Assembly (NCBI GenBank): GCA_027186245.1
Contig: CP114489.1
Span: 4,037,501-4,101,500, forward strand
Direction of reading: 5' to 3'
Source of the DNA: Coriaria nepalensis
Taxonomy: Eukaryota; Streptophyta; Magnoliopsida; Cucurbitales; Coriariaceae
DNA length: 64,000 nucleotides
The translations under genes were made by a program, and so were the position numbers. Below the pieces are notes generated by a model, which worked only from the letters and a program-made list of their open reading frames with translations, searched no databases and was not told the DNA's origin. The stretch's first letter is position 1. Every line of letters begins with the position of its first letter. This document shows, in pieces, positions 1 to 12,409 of this stretch.

Positions 1-640
1 CATGAGGCCATTACCCAAGAACCTTAGTGCCGTTGAACGTGTGACGTGAAACCCTACTGCAATTAAAATTAAAATTAGGGCTTTAACTCTTCTCCCGCAC
101 TTACAACTAATGCCAACTTATTGCCCCTAAAACCCTAAAATAACGAATTTGCTTCCTGAACAATATCAAGATCATACATCAAAACCAAAAATTTCGACCC
201 AGTACTAGAATTATAACGAATGGATAAGGAACAAAATCACCTAAAGCTTGCTCACTCACTCTTGAAAGGAGAGAAAAAGGACAAGAAGAGTGATCTAAAG
301 AAAAAAAAAAGCAAATATATGTCACTGTAACATGCATACTTTATTGTAGATCGCTTGTAGATCATATCCAACTTTCAAGACATAAAAACAAGATAAAACA
401 GCGAAGATAATGATTGATACGCCAAAAGATCATATATAACTTATGTAGTGATACTGTTCGAGATTATAAGCTAGCTAGGTATCTAGCTAGCTAGACCATC
501 AAAGCAAATGATAGGTGCTAAACAATCTTTAATTAGAAGAATATAATTGAATAAAGTTGGTAATTATCTAAACATAGTGATAGGATTGAGACTTTAACAA
601 AAAAAAGAATCTCTATAAAAAGGCACGCAAGAAGATCATA
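1..640. other. Non-coding DNA downstream of MIR319
   Basis: No open reading frame or recognisable gene is visible here. The stretch lies 3' of the minus-strand MIR319 hairpin, so the pri-miRNA tail and its polyadenylation site may fall inside it. Short direct repeats of the tetramer tagc (around 470-493) are present. Confidence 0.5.
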
Positions 641-699
641 AGGAAGCTAGACTGCTATGCTTAATTAGGGTTTATGGAATAAACAATAAAGAGGATGGG

Positions 700-877
700 A
701 AAGGGAGCTCCCTTCAGTCCAAGTACGGGAAGCTTAAGATTCAATCTGTCTCCCGCATCATTCACTCATTCACGGAGTATTGTACAGATCATCAATTTTA
801 CTCAGCGTTTGGATGAATGAGTCGGCAGCTAATTAAATCCTATTGCCACCCATGAGTGGACTGAAGAAAGCTCTCTT
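700..877 (-). ncRNA. MIR319: MIR319 microRNA precursor
   Basis: The reverse complement of 702-722 is a 21-nt match to canonical plant miR319 (starts UUGGACUGAAG, ends GCUCCCU). It lies on the 3' arm of a fold-back. The 5' arm, read from 874 down to 854, is the matching miR319 star (starts AGAGCUUUC, ends GUCCACUC). The loop-side stem carries segments typical of the MIR159/319 family: around 810-840, a minus-strand stretch reading gctgccgactcattcatcc, and around 752-775, one reading gaatgatgcgggaga. This long paired stem fits the known loop-to-base stepwise dicing of the family. miR319 directs cleavage of mRNAs of CINCINNATA-class TCP factors (TCP2, 3, 4, 10, 24) that control leaf growth. No protein gene overlaps it. 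The identification rests on sequence match to a very conserved family and is close to certain; which MIR319 copy it is (a, b or c) is not decided by the hairpin alone. Confidence 0.97.
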
Positions 878-1208
878 CGTATAAACCGTTTCATCCTTTT
901 AAAGAAATAACCTAAACAAAATAGATTTCATACCGGCCAGAAAGTGAGAAAATTACCGAATAGATCTACATTTCAATGCTTATAAGCAACATGGTCGAGT
1001 AGATTCGCTCGATTTTCAAAGAATATGATAGATTAGTGACATGTTCTCTCTTCGTCGAAACCCTAGCAGCAACGAAGAGAGAGAGAGAGAAAGAGAGAGT
1101 ATGTAAAGGAATTGTTTTAAGAAAAGGGTGAGGAAGGTAAAGGGTTTCCAACACTCCCCAAACACCAACTCAACCAGGTCGTGTGACTATGAGGGCAGAA
1201 AAAAGGCT

Positions 1209-1217
1209 TTATATAAG
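1209..1217 (-). promoter_or_regulatory. Putative TATA box of the MIR319 transcript
   Basis: On the minus strand this reads CTTATATAA. It lies about 335 bases upstream of the hairpin. Transcription would begin near 1175-1185 and would cover the CT-rich leader whose complement is the GA-run at 1075-1100. Position and composition suit a Pol II miRNA promoter, but there is no direct evidence of a start site. Confidence 0.5.
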
Positions 1218-1314
1218 CTAAAAGAGAAAGAAACAAATATTTATTAATTAATTTTATCAACGAAAATGAAGATAAGAATAAAAAATATTATATATATATA
1301 TATCAACTCAACCA

Positions 1315-1381
1315 GGTGAATGGTGAATGGTGAATGGTGAATGGTGATTCTGTGATTCGTATTCTAGCTTAGCTTAGCTTA
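1315..1381. repeat. Short tandem repeats upstream of MIR319
   Basis: A heptamer (ggtgaat) is repeated about four times at 1315-1344, followed by three to four copies of a pentamer (agctt) near 1364-1381. A 14-base direct repeat (caactcaaccaggt) occurs at 1166-1179 and again at 1304-1317, flanking the putative promoter. Confidence 0.7.
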
Positions 1382-3440
1382 GATAAGTACTCTATCAATG
1401 TTGCCGTGTTATGTGAGTAGTGTGTACCCTAACCAATCTTAATTGCACTCCCTCATTTTTAGGAACAAAATTAAAGCCATATCTATTTTACTTTATATGC
1501 CCTAGAGACTCTTTAGTACACCCTCTTTTAGTTTTAAAAATAGTTTTTTTTTTTTTTTAAATTATAAATAGGTGTAGCAATAAATATAATTGTTAATTAA
1601 AAAATTTAGTTTGCTTTATTAAATTATTGAAAATTATAATTTTTAATTATTATATGAAAGTTATTCCTTTTAAAATAAGGAAAATATTATTAAAATACTC
1701 TCCAAATATTATTTTTTTTATACCTATTTTCATATAACAGTTTATATAAAATTATAATAAAAAAAATATAGTTAAATACACTAGATATTTATTTTCTTTA
1801 TTTTAAAATTTATTCTCATAATAATTACCAAACACATCCTATATTTTTTTTCTTTCTATTTTTCAAAGTACTTGTTTCCCTTTCCTCCTCGTCAAGCAAC
1901 TTAATCATAATGTCCATTTTCTTACTTAAATTTATCTTAATGCACTATATATATATATATATATATTGGGAATTACTTAAGGTGAAATGAATGTAATTTA
2001 AAAACGTACGTATTTTGGTCACAAAGAAATGATAAATTGCGATCACTTTGTATAATAAGAAAGTTAAAATGTAAAGCTTAAGATCTCATGTTGTTTATAA
2101 AGTGTGTATAATATATCAACTTTAATATTTCCACTCATTTATACTTTTTCAAGTTCAAGTCCCATCTCCACTCTCTTTCTATCCTTTTTTGTTCTTCCGC
2201 ACCAAACAAACTTAAGAGATTTTTCTTATGAAAAGTAAATCAAAAACCAAACAAGTCTCTTGTGCAAGATCTCCTTCTGGGAAAAATTTAAAACCTATAT
2301 ATATAGTTATATTATAAATAGGTGTGTGTCGCAAACACTTTTTTCAACTTTTTCGCTTAATCCAATTTGGAACGTTGCCTCACAATCTGACTAAGTAGTA
2401 TATATTATATGATTTTTATTTAATAATATTATAATTCTTTGATTTATGAGATAAATCAAATATACTTACAATTCCTCCAAATTGATATATATTTTTTTTT
2501 AAAAACAAAAATTTACATAATTTCCATATACAATTAGTGATCAATGTTCTTAAAGCATTACTTCAGAAATCATAATTGGTAAAAAAGTGATTAATTGTAT
2601 TCATTATTATTTTTATTTTTTTTTTCCCCAAGAGTGGCAAATTCATCACGAAATATGACCGTTAGCTCTTGAATTTGAAGTATAGAATAAATACACACTT
2701 CCTAATGTTTCCAAACATGTGACTAATGATGTTTCTACATTCGGTGGCTTTTTGAAAATATTCAGACCCATTATTGAAATGCACCTCATAATTGCATATT
2801 GTGTAAGATCCTTTACTTTTCTACCCCTTGTTTGGTTTTTGGGGGCCGGGGACTTATGTGTAAAATAATAATACGGTTTAATTTATTACGATCATTTTTA
2901 TTATTTATTTAAAATAAATAAATCATCTAACTTTTTAAATAATTAAAAGTATTTACTTTAAGCATTCAAATTAATATGAACAGAAAAAAAAAATATATAT
3001 ATATATAATATACTTGTATTTTGTACATGAGTCACATTTTCATCGTGCTTAAGAGATTAAAACGATAGAAGAGGTGATTTAAAATATTTGTATATTTAAA
3101 TCAATTTTCAATATATTTTTTAGTTTTATTTTATTTTAATTATATTTTACTTATGAGTCATGATTTTGTTAAGATATTTGATATTTTAAGATTTTTATTT
3201 TAAATGTTTCCTTATAAATTGGGACTTTGTGATTCTTTGTTTGAACCTTTTTTATCAACAAAAAAAAATTGGGTTCATTTTCTCTAGTGGGTTCTAGTGT
3301 GACATCTTATTTATGTTTGAGTGATTATCGAACCAATACTCATTTCTGTGTTTTATGAACAATACATTTTTCTTTTTCTTTTGATTGTCGTACTTTCGTC
3401 CTAGGTTAAGTGATATCAAAACTATGATGACGATCGCTTC
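1382..3440. other. AT-rich intergenic DNA
   Basis: Very AT-rich sequence with poly-T tracts and short TA microsatellites (for example 1946-1967 and 2993-3008). No coding region longer than a few dozen codons and no RNA gene was recognised. Confidence 0.6.
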
Positions 3441-3489
3441 GTCATAGGCTTTTCTTGACTTGTTAAACTAGGTAGAAAGGTTTTTCTAA

Positions 3490-3960
3490 ATTATGGAGAT
3501 TAGTGAAGAATACAAAATCGCACTAGTTAAGTTCAAACTGAGGGGAAGAGTTAGAGCTTGGTGCCAGAGCATGCTGGATGAACTATATAGGGTGAGCCAA
3601 ACCTCGCATAAGAGAAGATTAGGTTAGGATGAGGGAGTTGATGCAATAATGACTCTTTCCTAGTGATTACATGCATATGTTGAATAAACATATTCTTAAT
3701 ACACAAGTTTAAAAATAAAGGTAAGTCTATTTGTTATCGAATCCATAATTATTATCAAATTATAATTTTTGATGAATTGTTTAACTCCTATATTTTACTC
3801 GTTGGTTGGTGGATTTGGGTAAATATATCTTCCAATCTTCCTATTATTGAGGAGGAGAGAATAGTTCTTATAGAAGAAAAACTCGGTAGCAATGTAGCTT
3901 ATTGGTGGAATAAATTGTAACATTAAAGATTTAGGAAAGGAAAGTTTTGAATAATTTTAT
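3490..3960 (+). mobile_element. Decayed Ty3-gypsy-like gag fragments
   Basis: Two short stretches translate to gag-like peptides. At 3493-3582 the frame reads ME-ISEEYKIALVKFKLRGRA followed by RAWCQSMLDE. At about 3846-3920 it reads IEEERIVLIEEKLG followed by NVAYWWNKL. The pattern of a hydrophobic helix, K-L-G/R-x-A and then W-W is typical of plant retrotransposon gag. Stops and gaps interrupt the frame throughout. No LTR pair was found around them. Confidence 0.5.
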
Positions 3961-4378
3961 GTAAAAAAGGGAGTTACTACAATCTTAGCGAATAATTTTT
4001 TTATTTATAAATGTGATTTTATCTTATATTTAGATTTCTTTTTCACACATTATGATGAATATAATTTTGAAGATCCATATTCATATTTAGAAAAAATTCA
4101 AGAGAAATGTTTTAATGAAAATTAAAAAAAAAAAAGATATGAATCTTCAAGATAGTTAATATACAAGAAGCTAGCAAAATCCAAATTTAAAATGATGGAC
4201 ATAAAGAAATCAAAATCTATGAAGTTGAGATTGGTGAATGATTAAAGTCGAGAATCGTTTAAAGATCATTTAATTGATGTGTTGGTTTTATCGGAGTTAA
4301 GATGTTTGAATTCAATTCTAGGGTGCAACTCTTAATCGAAATCGTTAATCATTTGAAGGCTTAATAGAAAATATTTGA

Positions 4379-5990
4379 ATGAAAGGTAGAAATCAATTTG
4401 TGCAATCGTCCGTGAGTTCGCCGTTTGAGGTGCAGGTGGGATTTGTGCAATCATTGGATATCCAGCAACAACCTTCCAAATCTAATGACGTTCAGAGTAA
4501 ATATGGTGGCACAACCAACACACGTTCCATCTATAACTTTGCTTCGGTTGATAATTCTTCCAGGCCGGCCATCATTCACACCTGAAAAATATAATTAACT
4601 GTTGCATCTAATCAACAAATACAAAGAAAACATGCCTCACATTTTTGCAAATTTGGTTCATAATACACCTCAAGGTACATCCAATTCTTAGATTCTTTAC
4701 TTTGTGCAAGTCATCATATGACATGTGATTTTGAGAAGCTAATAAATCCAATTTTATGCGCAAAAAATTATTCTGCTTCTACTTGTTTGCCAAATGGTAT
4801 GATGAGATATGCTTCACATTCTAGAACTATTAAGATCGATAATAATCTTACCTTAGCAAATGTCCTTTATGTACTAAATTTTCAATTTAATCTACTCCTC
4901 ATATCTACCCTTACTCATAACCATAATTTTTTTGATTCTTTTTTACCTAAACAGTGTGTTTTCTAGGAACTTTTGACCGGAAAAAATGTGGCGATTGGTG
5001 AAGCAAGGCTAGGTTTATACTACCTTGTTGTAGAATGTAATCTCCCTTTAATAAAGAGTAATGGCTTCACCTTCAGATCCTCTCAAACCTTTGACCTCAC
5101 CATTTCCATTCCACTTAAACAAACTCAGTGTAGTGTTCCAATGCATAATTATAATAAAATGTCTATTTCAGATATCACACTTTGGCATTCCCGTTTAGGC
5201 CATCTTTTTTATATACAATTACAACTCATCCTGAGTTGAAATCTAAACTCAACTTCCACTATGGCCTTTGATCTTCTACACAAAGACATCCGGAGACCTT
5301 TTCATGTACCAAATCATAATGGGGCCAAGTAATTTCTTACCATCATAGACGACTTCTCTAGAGGCACTTAGACATACCCGATTCAATTTCAACATTAAGT
5401 GTTTCAAATCCTACAAACCTATATATCCATGATTCATACTCAAATGTGCCTAATAAGCGCCAAAAGCGTCTCACGTATGCGTGCATGTGCGAGTCTCGGT
5501 CAAACTCCAATACTTATTTATTATTACAAATACTTACTATTTGTAATCATTTATAAATGCTTTAAAATATTTCTCTATTTCCAATATGATATGCATTTAA
5601 TTATATTTATTAAATATTTTTTAAGTTTTGTAGCTTTAATCAATTTCACTTTAGTTAAAGGGAAAAGTCCAACAGAAATTAGAGATTTTTTGTTATAGTG
5701 ACTGGGCTACTTGTCCTACAAGTAGGAGATCCACTTCTGGCTTTTGCATTCAAAGAAGCAAATGGTCATATCTGGTCAAGTATAGATCAATGGCTCTCAC
5801 TACTTGTGAAATAGTTTGGATGTGTAAACTCTTTATAGATCTTGGCTATCCTCTTAATGCTCTTGCGATCCTTCATTGTGATCTTAGCTATCAAAAATTT
5901 CTTTGATTCCTCAACTCTCAAACAACGTAAAGGTAGTAAAAGCAAAAAATATATATTATTATTTACCGGGTGCAATAGCTTATTATATAT
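4379..5990 (+). mobile_element. Ty1-copia retrotransposon remnant (protease to RNase H)
   Basis: Pieces of a copia polyprotein appear in their normal order. At 4379-4585 lies a Q/S-rich gag-end-like peptide. From 4690 to 4963 comes the region after the protease active site (SHHMTCDFEKL, then LTLANVLYVLNFQFNLL). From 4964 to 5239 comes the GAG-pre-integrase region (LLTGKNVAIGEARLGLYYL, then DITLWHSRLGHL). At about 5290-5390 is the integrase start (FHVPNHNGAK, DDFSRGT). At about 5697-5880 is the RNase H region (DWATCPTSRRSTSGFC, then MALTTCEIVWMCKLFIDLGYP). Reverse transcriptase is missing between integrase and RNase H. Stops and frameshifts show it is dead. LTRs were not identified. Confidence 0.85.
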
Positions 5991-8580
5991 ATCGCATAGT
6001 TATTAGTTTGGGTCTATGACATTTTGCCTTCTTCAATTATTATCATGTTATAACTTATAGTCTATTTGGGAGTGTTTAAAAGTAGTTAAACCTACTTATT
6101 TTTATAAAATAGGTAATCTAGGTATATTTGGTTTTTTAAAAAAACTGTTTACTACTTTTTTTTTTTAATAAATATTTTTTTCTACTTATTTTCATATATT
6201 AAATTATTACTTATCAAAATAAATATATTTTAAATACTCTAATTAATTTTTACTTATAAATATATTTATATTTATTAATCACTTATTATTTATAAATATA
6301 TATTTTAAAAAGTATTCCCAAACAACTCTTAAGAAATGTCTCCTATCAACTACTCTTAAGTCTTAATTTTCACCCTTTATAGCTTTTTCTTAGTGTTATA
6401 AGAGGATAGTTTACTCGGGTCTTTCTATAATATATAATATTTTAAGAAATTAAGTTTAATATAAATGATAATTTAAGAAACGAAGCATTATTTGAGAGGA
6501 GAAATTTATTATTGAAAGTAATTTAAGAATATATTTTTAAAATATGATAATTTAAAATGACTAAATCTATAAAAAATAATAATAATAATTATAAGAATAA
6601 AATATCAATTAAACTTCTTAATTTGATATCAGGTAGGTTGGCACCTATGTTTTGAAAATCCTTGAAAACTATTTATACAATCTACTGTTCATAATTTTAT
6701 CCACAAAAAAAAAAAAAAAATCGTGACTAAAAATGTTTGTTGCCACAGGAAACAATAAATCTTGGATCCAAAACTGAATCGCTGGTCAGGTCATTCGTGA
6801 TGACAACTGGATATATATATATATATATATATATTATTATCAAGTTCTGACCGGCCATACACTGTCCACCTTGGAGGGAATAAAGTTAACATTATCATGA
6901 TTGTGTGCAAGAATCTAGCTAGCTAGCTTTCAGAGGTAAATATTAGAAGAGAGACACAGAATAGAGAAGACAATTCACAATTATGTATACAATGAAAGAA
7001 ATAGATAGCGATAACAACGATACAGATGGAAAGTATTGGTTGATCCTTTATATATGTCTATACAAGAAGAAGCTGCTCGCCTGGAGGATAAGACAGGTGG
7101 ATGGATGGACTGATCAGAGATGAAAAAGTTATGGTGATTTGACTAATGCTTGCTTATATGATGTATACTTGATAATGAGGAAGAAAATAAATAAATGGTG
7201 AGTGAATTGAGAACAAATACCAGAGATAAGTGCACGGTTTCTTAATAACTTGGTGCGGGCAGCCTTTTTACTACTACTATCACTGATTTCAGAAATGAAG
7301 TGACCTCATCATTTCAAGCTGGCTAGGGTTTGAGAAATCGTCGTGTGTATGATAAATTTCAGATAAATTAATTAATTAAATATATAATTATGATAAATTT
7401 AAAGAAAATGGTTTTTAGAATTTTATTTTAAAAAAGTAATTATATTTATTATTATATATTAAATTATAAACATTATTTTTATGTTTTAAATTTCTTAATA
7501 TATAATAATATATCTTTTTTTAATCAGCTTTAAGAAAAATGAGGACCCATTTGGCATTCATTTTGCCCCATTGATTCTTCTTTTACATTTTTTTTTTTTT
7601 GGATTAATCATTTTAAATTATTGAGTAACGCAAAATTAGCTATTTTGGTCGCATAATTATTAGTTAGTCCCATTATGGATGCTGCTTCTACGGTGGGAAA
7701 ATTTTCTTTCCTTTTCTTACTGTCTTTTTATGATAATAATATTTAGAAAATGAAAAAAAAAAAAAAAAAAAAAAAAAAACTTCTCTCTTTGTCGCATTTT
7801 GTTGTTAAGAGAATAGATAGAAATGATCATTCACTAAAATCATTAATTATCCCCACCTCACATGGTTGATCTTTTCGTTGTCTCCTAATTATATCACTGA
7901 AGACTGTTATTGGATATAATCTACAACAACCACGTGTTAAATCAATTATATTTATATTAAAATAACCCTAAATATAACGTTTATTTGGAATTACATAGTT
8001 TCAATTCTCTTAAAACGGCCATGTAATTTATAGTTAGTACGTAGTTTAAGTAGAAAGGATGTTTGAAAGTAGCTTTAGTTTCATCAATTTTAAGGTAGGA
8101 GCAATGGGGTTTCAATTCCTTATGTCGGAAATGGATTATAACTAACTTACATGGAATGAGATTCTGTAAATTAATTAATACATCAAAATGTATAATATCG
8201 CATAGCAAATTATATAAAATACATTATATTATGTTGTTATTCTTATTGCTTCGTACGTGGTTGCTTACTATTCTTGATCATTGATATGATATCTCAGGCG
8301 AAGCAAACAGAATCTGAACTTTGTAATATGTATAGTGATTTGACTGACCAGAATCTTAATTCCATTAATACTATAAAGTTAGATGGATGTTTACTTGTAC
8401 TGTATATACCTAGTTAAATATGAAAATTTTACAAAAATAGTGAATGGAGGAGACTCAAATTTTATTATATTAATATTACATAAAAATAATATTTATAATT
8501 ATAATTGAATTTTTAATTTATTTAAACATTATATTATGTATATATAAAAATAACTTGTTAAATATAACTTTATTATTGAG
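5991..8580. other. AT-rich intergenic DNA, no gene recognised
   Basis: Contains a TA microsatellite at about 6811-6833, a run of about 27 A at 7753-7779, and many poly-T and poly-A tracts. The part from 6860 to 7340 is less AT-rich than its surroundings and could hold an untranslated exon or a non-coding RNA, but no coding frame or known RNA could be assigned. The region 7780-8580 shows only short open frames without recognisable content. Confidence 0.5.
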
Positions 8581-9100
8581 TAGGCATGTGTAACGGGTTG
8601 GATTAGACTTGATCTGTTATTGATATATGGATATCCGATCGGATCAAAAAATTGGATTTCTTTTTTGTTTTAATTTTTAAATTTTAAAAAATTATTTGTA
8701 AGAAATTGAAAAATGGGAGAAAAATGAAAAAGAAGAAGAAGAAGGGGAAGGAGACGATCCACCGCAACAACTCGCATCTTCCACTCATCGTTAAGACTCA
8801 TCGGTCTTCCTCGACATCGAGTGGAGGGCGAAAAGAAAAAAAAGAGCCACAGCGAGAAGACCTATAGCAACAACTCTCTTCCTCCTCGTCAAAAAGCGCT
8901 TGTCTTCCTCGGCATCGGGCAGTGACAGCGCTGGTCCGGTCTTTCTCAGCATCGGACATGATGTGGTAGGCATGTGCAACAAGTCTTTCTCTTCATCCAA
9001 TATTAAATTTTTTTTAATAATAATGGCTCGATCCATATCCGATTCAATCCGATCCTTTGAATCGGGTATTGATGAATTGTTTTTAATATTCGAACTGAAA
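8581..9100. repeat. Possible non-autonomous transposon with internal repeats
   Basis: The phrase taggcatgtg is repeated at 8581 and 8968, each followed by degenerate copies of a gatatccgatc-type motif (8630-8650, and inverted at about 9028-9065). Between them a unit resembling tcttcctcggcatcgg recurs three times (near 8803, 8903 and 8938). The composition is more GC-rich than the flanks. The repeat structure suggests a mobile element, but no clean terminal repeats or target duplication were found. Confidence 0.35.
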
Positions 9101-11184
9101 AATATAATATATTGCCATAAAAGCAAGCAACATGTAGTTCACTTGGTGGTTAATTAATATAGTTAGATTGTAATCTTTACCTTCTTCACGAACTTAATAG
9201 AAGATGAAGAAGAGAAGAAAAAGGCAGTTGAGTGGTGCAAACTGCAAACTCAGTTACGGTGAGAGATTCAGTCTTCAATGACATGATGCATGGCGTCATT
9301 CTACCCATTCCATTTAATTTGATGAAAAAAAAGAAAAAGAAAAAGTGCTTGCATCCATGTATATATGCCGTTGACTCTTGCTAGTTGATTCTAAGTGGGG
9401 ATACTAATGCATACATAATGTTAGGCAAAGAAAAAGGTAACCAAAAAAGAAAAAAAATATTATAAGGTGATACTGATTTACCGCATAACGAGTAAATTAA
9501 GAGCATAAAGAAAATGGGTCACTCGATTTATTCGATTGAAAACTAAATCAATTATTTGAAACCCGCATGCTTAATGTGTATTGAATTAATTACGGATTTT
9601 AATCGAAATTAAAACTAAAAAATTTGGTATGTGAATAAATTTGAAATAAATTGGCCAAACTGACCGTAAAAAATAAATTTGTATATATATATATATGTTA
9701 ATCAGTTTATTTTATATGTATATATTCTTATCTATTCTTACAAAATTACTTAAATATTTTTAAAATAACACTTAACTTATTACATCATTCTTAATAAATT
9801 TTTTCTTTATTTTTAGTTTATTCTTAATGAATTTATATTCTAAATACACTTCTATTATTTAGATTAAATTAAATTCAATCAGAAACTCATTTAAGTATAA
9901 TCATCTTAAGTTATTTTCATTTATAATAAGGACATGAAAGAAAATATTAAGATGTTACTTAATATCTTTCAATCCATTTTCAATTCCGAAAATAGCTTCT
10001 TGGTTGACTCATTTGCCGATGTTCTTGTATGAAAGTAAGTGAGGTATTAAGTTTATTTTATTTATAAAAAAAAAAAATTGACCATCCATGGGTTTATGTC
10101 GAATCCAACTCGAAAATTTGGCTGGATTTTAAAGGCATTTGGATTGGACACAGTTGAGAATTTTAAAAACTAGTCATAGACCACAAAAATTGCCTAAACT
10201 CAAGCCACCTAACCAATTCACATCCTAGTGAGTATATAATTGCACATGGATCTAATATGATATGTAAAGCTGATATCTATATTTGCGGTTGATTGATCGA
10301 TTTACGGTAGACTAAATCCACTAAAAATTCCTCAAAGAAAAATGCAATCCTAAGGGGTTGATTCATTGGTCAAAGACATAAGGTCGTGAGTGAGATCTAC
10401 CTTAATATCTTGAGTTAGAAACTCATAGAGATCATTTCCTAGAGTTAGTGAGGTTAGATACCTCATGGAATGACTAAACAAAGAAAAAAGAAAAAGAAAA
10501 ATGCATTATTATTATGTCTTACATACAAACTATCGCAACTCGCAAGTATCAGGAATCGTGAGCCGTTTCATACATCCGATACCCACAGTTGTAAATTATA
10601 ATTATAATTTGGGCCTGAATCTTAAAGAAGAGGCTGATCTCGAGCATTCACTGGTGGCCCACTTCTTAAAACAGCCCAAGAGAACTGTCAGCCTATATTG
10701 CAGCAGGCAAAAATATAGAGAGAACAAGCCACCCAAACAAAATGATTGATTCATATATATACATTTTGGGCCGAAAACTATATACATTTTGGGCCGAAAA
10801 ACAAATAGTTTTTTCCATTGTTAAATTGCACTTTTGTTAGAAGAGCAATCAGTGCTCGTCCACCATCTCTACTTGTAACCTTTTTCTCACCTCAATCTAC
10901 GGCCCTGAATTAGTACTCTCTCTCCCGTCTTTGACTTGAAGAACAACTAGAATAGACCGACTCTTTGAAGGGGGCCCACATTGCATAGCATGCTCTGCTT
11001 TTTCTGGACCTGAAAGAAGGAAAATGTACATCATCAACCTAAGAGAAAAACTCTTTTATCATTTTGCCCATAACAGTGTTTATCAACGACAATTTCTTTT
11101 GGCCTGATAATAAGAACGAAAGAAAAGAACCTGTTGAAGAAGAGCTGAAGAAGGTCCATCTGACTTAGTTCCTACTTCTTGACC
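9101..11184. other. Intergenic DNA with a short tandem duplication
   Basis: No gene recognised. A 23-base period tandem duplication containing acattttgggccgaaaa occurs at about 10755-10800. The stretch 10850-11184 is less AT-rich and would be the promoter and leader of the DUF1191 gene that follows. Confidence 0.5.
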
Positions 11185-12087
11185 ATGAATTTCATCTCAT
11201 TCTCACTCCTCCTTTTCACCTCATGTCTCTGCTCCTCTTCTCAGGGCTCACTTAACCTTTCCCCTCACTCTCTGAACACTTTTCTTCAAGATCTTGCTTT
11301 CAAATCTACAGCTCAACACTTACCTCATATAGGAGTTCTATACAAAGCAAAACTCCCTTCTAATCTCTCATCCATGGAATTTTCAGTTGCTAGGCTTAGA
11401 AGCCGGACCTTATGGAACAGAGGAGCCAACTTTAGCTACTTCAGCATCCCATCAAGAACCCTGACGAGTCCCTCATGTGACAAGACTAGCCATAGTCTAT
11501 CAAAATCTGGGTAATTTGTCTTCTTACCACTACACAGTTCCAGGTTGTTCACTCATCACCCCTGTCGTTAGCTTTATGGTATTTGATGCGTCTAATACAC
11601 AGGTTCCAAAAGCATCTCAATTCTCAAAACTCAGGCTTGATACTATGGGGAAACCATCAATCCATTTTCCAATTTGACAATTTCCGAGAGAAAATTTGGA
11701 ATACCCAAAAGGTGTGTGGCATTTGATGATCTTAATGGGTCCTTTCAAATGAGTGAAACAAGCGAGCAAGGTGCTTGTTTGTCTAGCAACATGCAGGGGC
11801 ATTTTTCTGTGGCTGTTCCCTTTGAGAGGAGGAAGAAACAGATAGCTTGGTACTTGTGGGTCATAGGATTTGTGGTAGGAGTTTCTGGGATGATGGCGGT
11901 GGGTTATGCAGGAGCAGTGTCAAAGAGGGTGTTGACGGCAAAGAAGATTCAAGTAATGGGGAGAGAGGCAGATGATGATCTGGTTCTTGAAAGTAGATGG
12001 GTTGGTAGTAATAAAATTCCTTATGCAGCTGTTTCAAGAACCCTCCCTGTTCTTGAGAATTCAAGTCTGGGAGCTAGTTTGGGCTAG
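11185..12087 (+). pseudogene. DUF1191 family membrane protein gene, two frameshifts
   Basis: The conceptual product is about 300 residues, the family's usual length. It begins at ATG 11185 with a signal peptide (MNFISFSLLLFTSCLCSSSQ). The plant DUF1191 core follows (LNTFLQDLAFKS, GVLYKAKLPSNLS, VARLRSRTLWNRG), then TRLAIVYQNLGNLSSYHY, a DASN motif, and a C-terminal membrane segment near 11850-11920 (WYLWVIGFVVGVSGMMAVGY) with a short cytosolic tail. The reading frame changes near 11460-11480 and changes back near 11660-11680; both neighbouring frames hit stops (11512-11514 and 11676-11678). The two shifts compensate, so about 200 bases are read in the second frame. DUF1191 genes are typically intronless and no splice sites fit. 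Either the gene is recently broken or the sequence carries two indel errors. Function of the family is unknown; an extracellular domain with one membrane anchor is inferred. Confidence 0.8.
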
Positions 12088-12409
12088 AGTTTCCAATTAG
12101 AGTTTGGATTAAACCCTATGTTAATTAGACTGTAAAGTTTGAGTTTTGAAAATCATGGTAGTAATTTGATCATTACAATTGATTTCATTAGATTTTACAT
12201 GCAAGCAGATAACATCATAGAGAATCCAGAAAGAAGGAAAAAATAAAAATAAAAAAAGCAAAGGAGACGTTAAAAAAACCAACTTGAGCTTATTGAATTC
12301 AGAGAGCCATGCATATATTATTAAAACAAAAACAAAAAGAGTAAATAAGCACCAATTGCTATAATGTCTAAACCATGGATTATATGATACGAACAAAAGT
12401 ATGGGCTCC

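Noticed and set aside
966..1154. 62-codon minus-strand frame in the MIR319 leader as a miRNA-encoded peptide
   Set aside because: It opens with GTG, not ATG; the only ATG inside leaves eight codons.
6860..7340. Second miRNA or trans-acting siRNA locus
   Set aside because: No match to known plant miRNAs or TAS phased repeats could be recognised and no convincing hairpin was seen by eye.
8791..9126. 111-codon minus-strand frame with a hydrophobic segment
   Set aside because: Lies in a repeat-rich, transposon-like patch; no family match, and it overlaps an equally long plus-strand frame.
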